64,000 nucleotides of DNA. Source: Streptomyces eurythermus. GTDB taxonomy: Bacteria > Actinomycetota > Actinomycetes > Streptomycetales > Streptomycetaceae. The translations under genes and the position numbers were made by a program. The stretch covers positions 285,416 to 349,415 of the forward strand of contig NZ_BMSK01000001.1 in the NCBI RefSeq assembly GCF_014649115.1. Direction: 5' to 3'. The first letter of the stretch is position 1, and every line of letters starts with the position of its first letter. The notes beneath the pieces are model-generated. The model saw only the letters and a list, made by a program, of their open reading frames with translations, had not been told where the DNA came from and did no database searches. Below are positions 59,045 through 64,000 of the stretch, in pieces.

Positions 59045-62000
59045 TACTTCAGTCCTAGTGGTACTCGGACCATGGTGTTGTCCACGATCCATGTGTTAGT
59101 GGGTGATTCGAAAGTCCAGGTTTCCATGTGGAAGTGGAACTTGGTGGGTTTGCTGTTCATCTCGTGTGAACCAAGTCGAATGCTGCGCCGGCCGTCGGCG
59201 GAGACGAGGCGGTCCGGATCCGGTAATCCAGTACGCGGATGGATGTTCGTATAAGGGCCCTCGCCCAGGAATTTATCCCACTCGTCCAACACCTCGTGTG
59301 GTTTAAGGGGCTTTGGGGCGACGACCTCGCGGGTCTGGACAACCTTCTGTTCCGGAGGACAGGGGGAGAGTCCCAGGGGGTCGGCCCAGGTGTGGGGATT
59401 GTCGACATACGTCGCGGGGTTGGGCGCGGGGGTGAGGCCGAGGGGGTCGGATGCTAAGTAGCGGGCTGTTTCGGGGTCGTAGTGGCGGAAGTAGTTGTAG
59501 TGCAGGCCCGTTTCCGGGTCGTAGTACTGGCCTGGGAAGCGTAGGGGGGTGTAGGTCGTGCTGTTTGTCGACCACGCCGTTGTGCCCCACAGGGTGCTTC
59601 GGGTGTGCCAGGCGATCTCGCCCTGGTCGTCCAGCAGCTCGGTCGGGGTGCCGACCAGGTCGGTGACGATGGCGAAGAAGCGGGAGTCGATCTCCTGCTG
59701 GGGGGCTTCCGCCGCTGTGATGCGTTCCGTTTGGGCGAGGGGGCGGAGGCCCTGGTGGTCCCAGGTCACGGTGATCGGGTGGGGGAAAGCCTCGGACCTT
59801 GTCGTTTGTTCGCAGAGGGTGGTGCCGTCCCAGGTGAAGTCCACCCGTTCCACGACCGTTTCGCCGTCCTCCGCCAGGCGGAGCTTGGCTGTGCGGCGGC
59901 CCAGGGGGTCGTAGGTGTAGCGCCAGCGGGTGCCGTCCGGGGTGACCACCGAGGTCAGGCGGTCCTCCGCGTCCCATTCGTAGTGCCAGGTGTCCGGCTT
60001 GCGCGAGAGGCGGGTTTTCTGGCGGAGGGTGATGCGGCCGAGGGCGTCGTGTTCGTAGCGGACGTTGCCTGCCTGGGTGATGCGGGTGCCTGTGTAGGTG
60101 CGGGGGCCCGTCGACTCTGCTCCCGGGTGGGTCGTCGGCCAGGCGGCTTCGGTCTGGTTGCCTGCCTCGTCGTAGGCGTAGCGTTCCGTCCAGCCGGCCG
60201 CGTGGACCGCCGTCACCCTGCCGGAGGCGTCCAGGTCGAAGCGGCGGGAGCCGGACAACTCGTTCTCGATGGCGGTCAGGTTGCCGTCGGCCCGGTAGGT
60301 GTACGACCGGTGCTGGACCCTGCGACCTGCGGCGCCGGTCACCGACTGGGTCGTCAGGCGGCCCATGGTGTCGTAGGCGTGCTCCAGGGTGATCGTGTCA
60401 CCGATCAGGCGCTTCAGTTCGTGCCCGGCCTCGTCGTAGGTGAAATCGATCGGGTGGCCCGATGCCGTCATGCCCGTGCGGCGGCCTGCCTCGTCGTACG
60501 ACCACGTCGTCACCGCCCCGGTTGGGGTCACCCGGCTGGTACGGCGGCCCAGGGTGTCGTACGTGTACGTCACCGTGCGGCCGTTCACCGTTTCCGAGCG
60601 CAGGTTGCCGTGGCGGTCGCGGAGCAGGGTGAGGGTGGTGCCGTCGGGGCCGGTCGCGTGGGCGAGTCGGTCGGTCAGGTCGTAGGCATACGTCGTGGGT
60701 CCGTCCGGTGTGGTCTTGCGGAGCACCTGGCCGAGGGCGTTGCGGTCGAACGTCGTCTCCCCGCCGAGGGCGTTCCGTCGTGTCGCCAAGCGGCCTGCCG
60801 CGTCGTACTCGTACGTCAGGGTGCGGTTGTCGAAGTCCGTTTCCCGGATCAGGTGGCCAGCCGGGTCGTAGGCGTACTCCCACGTCAGGCCCTGGGGGTT
60901 GGTGACCTTGGTCAGGCGTAGTTCGGTGTCGTGGGTGAATTCGTAGCGGACGCCGTCGGGGCCCGTGCGGGCCGTCAACAGGTCGAAGTGGGTGTACTCG
61001 AAGCGGGTGACCCCGCCGAGGGGGTCGGTGTGGCTGGTGCAGTTGCCCTCGCCGTCGTACGTCCACGTCTCCGTCGTGCCGTCGGGGGCCGTGCGGCGGG
61101 TCAGCCGTCCCTCGACCGACCACTCCAGGTGGAAGACACCACCGAGTGGGTCCGTGATGGCGGTCGGTAAGCCTAGGGCGTTGCGTTCGTAGCAGGTGGT
61201 GGCTCCCAGCGGGTCCGACACCTGGACCGGGAGGCCCGCGCGGTCGCAGACGACCGTGGTGGTGTTGCCTAACGGGTCCGTCACCGACGTCAGGTGGCCC
61301 GCCTCCGTGTAGGTGAAGCGGGTCGTCTGGCCGGCCGGGTCCGTCACCGACGTGCGGTTGCCCCGATCGTCGTAGGTCTGGTGGATCACCGTGCCGTCCG
61401 GGTTCACCACCTTCACCGGCAGGCCGAGGGTGTCGTACTCGGCCCTCGTCTCGCGGCCGTCCGGGCGGACCACCCGCGTGAGGTTGCCCGTCTCGTCGTA
61501 CTCGAACGCCGTCGTGTTGCCCAACGGGTCCGTTGTGGACAGCAGGCGGTTGTAGCGGTCGCGGGTGTAGCGGGTGGTCGCGCCGAGTGGGTCGGTCTCG
61601 GCGATCACTTGGCAGCGGTGGTTGATCAGGTAGTGGGTGGTGAGGCCGTGTGAGTCGGTGATGGTCGTGGTGTGTTCGCCGGTGTCGGGGTCCACGGGCG
61701 AGTAGGTGAAGGCGGAGGCCAGGTGGCCTGCGGCGCCGGACTGGTGGGTGCAGCGGTCCCGGTCGTCGTAGGCGTAGGTGAAGTGGCTGTCGTTGGTGTC
61801 CGTCCAGGAGGTGAGGCGGCCCTGGTCGTCGTAGCCGAAGACGGTGGGGCGGCCCGTGGAGTTGACGACCTCGGTGAGGTGGCCGTCGGTGTAGCCGTAG
61901 CGGACGAGTTCCTGGTCGGTGCCGTCGGCTGCCGCGCCCGCCAGGCGCAGCGCGGTGATTCTGCCGTCCGCGGTCGACAGCAGCAGCCGGTGACCGGCCG

Positions 62001-63669
62001 AGGAGGCGATCGCCAGCGGGGTGCCCTCGGTGTCGTACTCGAAGGTGATCCAGTTGCCGTTGCGGTCGTCCAGCTGTTCCAGGACCGCCAGGTCCTCGGA
62101 GCGGTCGGCGAAGTGCCGTACCCGGCCCGACTCGGGGTCGGTGAGGGTGTAGCCGTCGTCCACCCGGTCCAGGGGCCAGCGCGGGCCGTGGCCGGGCAGG
62201 GTCGGCACGCCCGGGGCGGGATGCGGATAGGCGAGCGTCACCCCGTCCTCGCCGACGAAGACGACACCCTCCGCGTCGATCTCCAGGCGCTGGTCGAGCG
62301 TGGAGGACCAGGTCGGGCCGAACCAGCCACCGAGCCGGTACGACGACTCGAACTGACGCTTGACGACGAGGGGCAGGACGCCGGGGAGCGAGACGTCGTT
62401 CTGCGGCAGCACCATCCGGCCGGTGGCGACGTCGACGGGATCCTTCTCGCAGACCTTGTCGGCCGGGCGCCGGGAGACGTCCTCCGCGCCCTCCTCGACC
62501 GCGTTCCGGGCACCCTTGCGCGCCCCCTGCTCCGCGGCCTCCTCCATACCCTTCTTCAGCCCGAGCCGCAGTCCGCCCCGGGCCAGTCCCGCGCCCTTGC
62601 TCCCGACGAGTTCGGGTACGAGACGGCCGAGGAACTCGGCGGGGTCCTTGCGGAAGCTGTCCCACATGGCCTTCGCCGCCTGGTCCGGATGGGCGGCGGT
62701 GGTGACCAGGCCGGAGAGCGTCATGCTGACGTTCTGCAGGTACGCGGCGGGGTGGGTGAGGTTGTAGGGATCGAGGGGATTCACGCCGCGGACGAAGGTG
62801 ACCAGGCCGGCCGTGCCCTTGATCATGCCCCCGGCGAAGTGGGACAGTTCCAGGCTCGCGGCCACCGAACCGTCCACCACCTCGGTCTTCAGGCGCTCCA
62901 GCGGCGGGGGCTCGGCCGGTGCGTGTGCCAGGGCCGAGCGGACCTTGGCCTGCGCCTCGGTGGCGGCGGTGTTGCGCTGCTCGCGGGCCCGGGCCAGCTG
63001 GTGCAGCGCGGCCTGCACATCGGCCTTGCCCGGGTCCTGGAACTCGCCCGGCCGGGGACCGGGATCCTCACCCGCCTCCGCCTTCTCGTTGTAGGCGGCG
63101 ACCCTCTTCTTGTGCGCCTCGTACGCCTCCTTGGACGCCTTCACCCCCTCGCGGTACAGGCGAACGGCCTCCTCGGCCTGCCCTTGCGCCCACGTCACCG
63201 TGTCGGCGTACGTCTCCAGCGCCTCTGCCGCCGCTTCACATGCCTCGGCCGCCTGGGCCCACTTGGCGGGATGCACACCGAACTTCCTGCGGAACGCGTC
63301 CCCGCCCTCACCCCTCCAGCCGGAGGAGTCGACCTTCCTCAGCCCCTGCCCGACCCGGTCGAACGCACCATGGAAGTCCCGCAGATGCTTCGCGGCCTCG
63401 CGGATCTTCGCCGGGCTGCCGTGGACGAGCTCGTTCGCCTCCTCACTCTCACCGAGCTGCTGCTCACCCGGGGTCGCTCCCAGATCGGAGGCGACCCCGT
63501 CCCCCCAGTCCTCCACCACATCGGCCCACTCGTGCACCCCGAGCCGGTCCAGGCCCTCACCGATCTTGTCCGTGGTGTAGTCGACACCCTTGCCCAGCAG
63601 CTTCTTGCCGCCGTCGACCAGGTGCTCACCGCCGCTGAGGAGCTTGTTGGTGATGTTTCCCAGGCCCAT
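59044..63669 (-). CDS. WXG-type RHS/YD-repeat polymorphic toxin, probable type VII secretion effector
   Basis: 1541 residues. Residues ~60-250 are helical with a WxG-like turn (SGWRGEGGDAFRRKF), typical of ESX/type VII substrates; a Gly/Ala segment follows; DUF6531 starts at KDPVDVATGRMVLPQNDVSL (about residue 415). Some 40 YD repeats (variants of GRLTSWTDTNDS and YDDRGNRTSVTDP) form the RHS cage to about 1390, closed by the hallmark RYLASDPLGL (about 1403-1412). The last ~110 residues are a separate, variable toxin tip with SHEMNSKPTKFHFHMETW, not assigned to a family. Three TTA codons (codons 800, 834, 1405) are in frame. The ATG overlaps the upstream TGA, and the stop overlaps the next GTG. 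Confidence 0.93.
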   Translation of the reverse strand: MGLGNITNKLLSGGEHLVDGGKKLLGKGVDYTTDKIGEGLDRLGVHEWADVVEDWGDGVASDLGATPGEQQLGESEEANELVHGSPAKIREAAKHLRDFHGAFDRVGQGLRKVDSSGWRGEGGDAFRRKFGVHPAKWAQAAEACEAAAEALETYADTVTWAQGQAEEAVRLYREGVKASKEAYEAHKKRVAAYNEKAEAGEDPGPRPGEFQDPGKADVQAALHQLARAREQRNTAATEAQAKVRSALAHAPAEPPPLERLKTEVVDGSVAASLELSHFAGGMIKGTAGLVTFVRGVNPLDPYNLTHPAAYLQNVSMTLSGLVTTAAHPDQAAKAMWDSFRKDPAEFLGRLVPELVGSKGAGLARGGLRLGLKKGMEEAAEQGARKGARNAVEEGAEDVSRRPADKVCEKDPVDVATGRMVLPQNDVSLPGVLPLVVKRQFESSYRLGGWFGPTWSSTLDQRLEIDAEGVVFVGEDGVTLAYPHPAPGVPTLPGHGPRWPLDRVDDGYTLTDPESGRVRHFADRSEDLAVLEQLDDRNGNWITFEYDTEGTPLAIASSAGHRLLLSTADGRITALRLAGAAADGTDQELVRYGYTDGHLTEVVNSTGRPTVFGYDDQGRLTSWTDTNDSHFTYAYDDRDRCTHQSGAAGHLASAFTYSPVDPDTGEHTTTITDSHGLTTHYLINHRCQVIAETDPLGATTRYTRDRYNRLLSTTDPLGNTTAFEYDETGNLTRVVRPDGRETRAEYDTLGLPVKVVNPDGTVIHQTYDDRGNRTSVTDPAGQTTRFTYTEAGHLTSVTDPLGNTTTVVCDRAGLPVQVSDPLGATTCYERNALGLPTAITDPLGGVFHLEWSVEGRLTRRTAPDGTTETWTYDGEGNCTSHTDPLGGVTRFEYTHFDLLTARTGPDGVRYEFTHDTELRLTKVTNPQGLTWEYAYDPAGHLIRETDFDNRTLTYEYDAAGRLATRRNALGGETTFDRNALGQVLRKTTPDGPTTYAYDLTDRLAHATGPDGTTLTLLRDRHGNLRSETVNGRTVTYTYDTLGRRTSRVTPTGAVTTWSYDEAGRRTGMTASGHPIDFTYDEAGHELKRLIGDTITLEHAYDTMGRLTTQSVTGAAGRRVQHRSYTYRADGNLTAIENELSGSRRFDLDASGRVTAVHAAGWTERYAYDEAGNQTEAAWPTTHPGAESTGPRTYTGTRITQAGNVRYEHDALGRITLRQKTRLSRKPDTWHYEWDAEDRLTSVVTPDGTRWRYTYDPLGRRTAKLRLAEDGETVVERVDFTWDGTTLCEQTTRSEAFPHPITVTWDHQGLRPLAQTERITAAEAPQQEIDSRFFAIVTDLVGTPTELLDDQGEIAWHTRSTLWGTTAWSTNSTTYTPLRFPGQYYDPETGLHYNYFRHYDPETARYLASDPLGLTPAPNPATYVDNPHTWADPLGLSPCPPEQKVVQTREVVAPKPLKPHEVLDEWDKFLGEGPYTNIHPRTGLPDPDRLVSADGRRSIRLGSHEMNSKPTKFHFHMETWTFESPTNTWIVDNTMVRVPLGLK

Positions 63670-64000
63670 CAGCCCTCACCGTCCTGGCCGGCCGTCCGGG
63701 CGCGGGCCTCGGGGGACGGGTCGAAGGTCTCGGCCAGCATCTCCTCGTACCGCTCGCCCGAGACACCGAACCTCTCCTGGACCTCTTCCCGGTCCAGGCC
63801 CGGCAGGGCGATGTCGTCCGAGGCCAGCACCTCGTACGAGGCGTCCTTCCAGCCCTGCCGGCTGTTCGCCCACGCCTGCCGGAACGACTCCTCGCTGTAA
63901 TCCACACCCGAACCGGAGTCCACGATCTGGCCCCAGCTCCTCTTCTGCACCTCCTCCTCGGAGGCGTAGGGATCGCCCACCACCGCGTTCCCGGCGACCT
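63669..64000 (-). CDS. RHS-effector-associated small protein, 5' end outside the window
   Basis: The frame is open from the right edge to TGA 63669-63671, which overlaps the toxin ATG (TGATG). The visible part contains GDPYASEEEVQKRSWGQIVD, FRQAWANSRQGWKDASYEVL and LDREEVQERFGVSGERYEEM; all helical and acidic with no signal peptide. GTG codons at 63983 and 63980 are possible starts but the frame continues upstream without a stop, so the gene is treated as partial. Coupling to the toxin suggests a chaperone, adaptor or secretion partner for it (inference). Confidence 0.7.
   Translation of the reverse strand, partial: VAGNAVVGDPYASEEEVQKRSWGQIVDSGSGVDYSEESFRQAWANSRQGWKDASYEVLASDDIALPGLDREEVQERFGVSGERYEEMLAETFDPSPEARARTAGQDGEG

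Noticed and set aside
1..64000. tRNA, rRNA, CRISPR array, insertion sequence or prophage
   Set aside because: No cloverleaf, repeat-spacer array, transposase or integrase was recognised. The only repeats are the short direct, tandem and palindromic ones listed.

Overview
The window is high-GC actinobacterial chromosome, almost certainly Streptomyces. The evidence is strong third-position GC bias, frequent GTG/TTG starts, mycothiol metabolism (mca), a split acyl-CoA carboxylase with an epsilon subunit, rare TTA codons, and a gene order that matches from memory the S. coelicolor core around accA2-pccB-hutH-msrA-metB-greA-mca-pckG. There are no tRNA or rRNA genes, insertion sequences, integrases or CRISPR arrays, so this is mostly core chromosome with one accessory block at the right end.

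Layout. 1-4.8 kb: the 5' end of the acyl-CoA carboxylase alpha subunit, then a minus-strand operon pccB-accE-small membrane protein-maf, with biotin ligase divergent from pccB. 4.8-10.5 kb: class III adenylate cyclase, enoyl-CoA hydratase, a GAF-GGDEF protein and hutH, which puts two nucleotide second-messenger genes side by side. 10.5-17.2 kb: cell-surface genes (a sortase-type LAXTG protein, a lipoprotein-like ORF without a signal peptide, an L,D-transpeptidase lipoprotein and a large secreted subtilase). 17.2-30 kb: an XRE regulator divergent from a zinc alcohol dehydrogenase, an S51-like hydrolase, msrA, an M48 membrane protease between two paralogous membrane-anchored helical-repeat proteins, cystathionine gamma-synthase, a sigma-like protein with a frameshifted partner, MarR and threonine dehydratase. 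30-44 kb: a DrrAB-type ABC exporter, greA, a DUF4307 protein, mca, a thioredoxin-domain protein, Mut7-C, hemolysin III, PEP carboxykinase, an aminotransferase and secreted or membrane proteins. 44-52 kb: a catabolic locus of two divergent operons (N-acyl-D-amino-acid deacylase and D-serine-dehydratase-like PLP enzyme; opposite them a ketodeoxygluconate-type kinase, an IclR regulator, RidA and a GntP permease). 52-57 kb: a secreted M14 carboxypeptidase, a WhiJ-type regulator/DUF397/ATPase trio and an SseB-DUF1266 protein. 57-64 kb: a lower-GC polymorphic-toxin island with a 1541-residue WXG-type RHS/YD protein, candidate immunity genes and gene debris.

Most interesting points. (1) The 44.9-51.8 kb locus fits a complete uptake, deacetylation, deamination and phosphorylation route for N-acetylglucosaminate, the C1-oxidised end product of chitin cleavage by LPMOs, better than it fits generic D-amino-acid use. 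(2) Three sites match the SigR promoter pattern GGAAT-N18-GTT or GTC, upstream of msrA, greA and mca, forming a thiol-stress regulon within 13 kb. (3) The RHS toxin has a C-terminal module I cannot assign to a family, and both it and its probable immunity gene carry TTA codons. (4) Several genes are broken or ambiguous: a TTG-start ORF separated from a sortase substrate by one in-frame TGA, two ORFs split by single-base frameshifts, and a kinase whose Shine-Dalgarno faces ATC codons.
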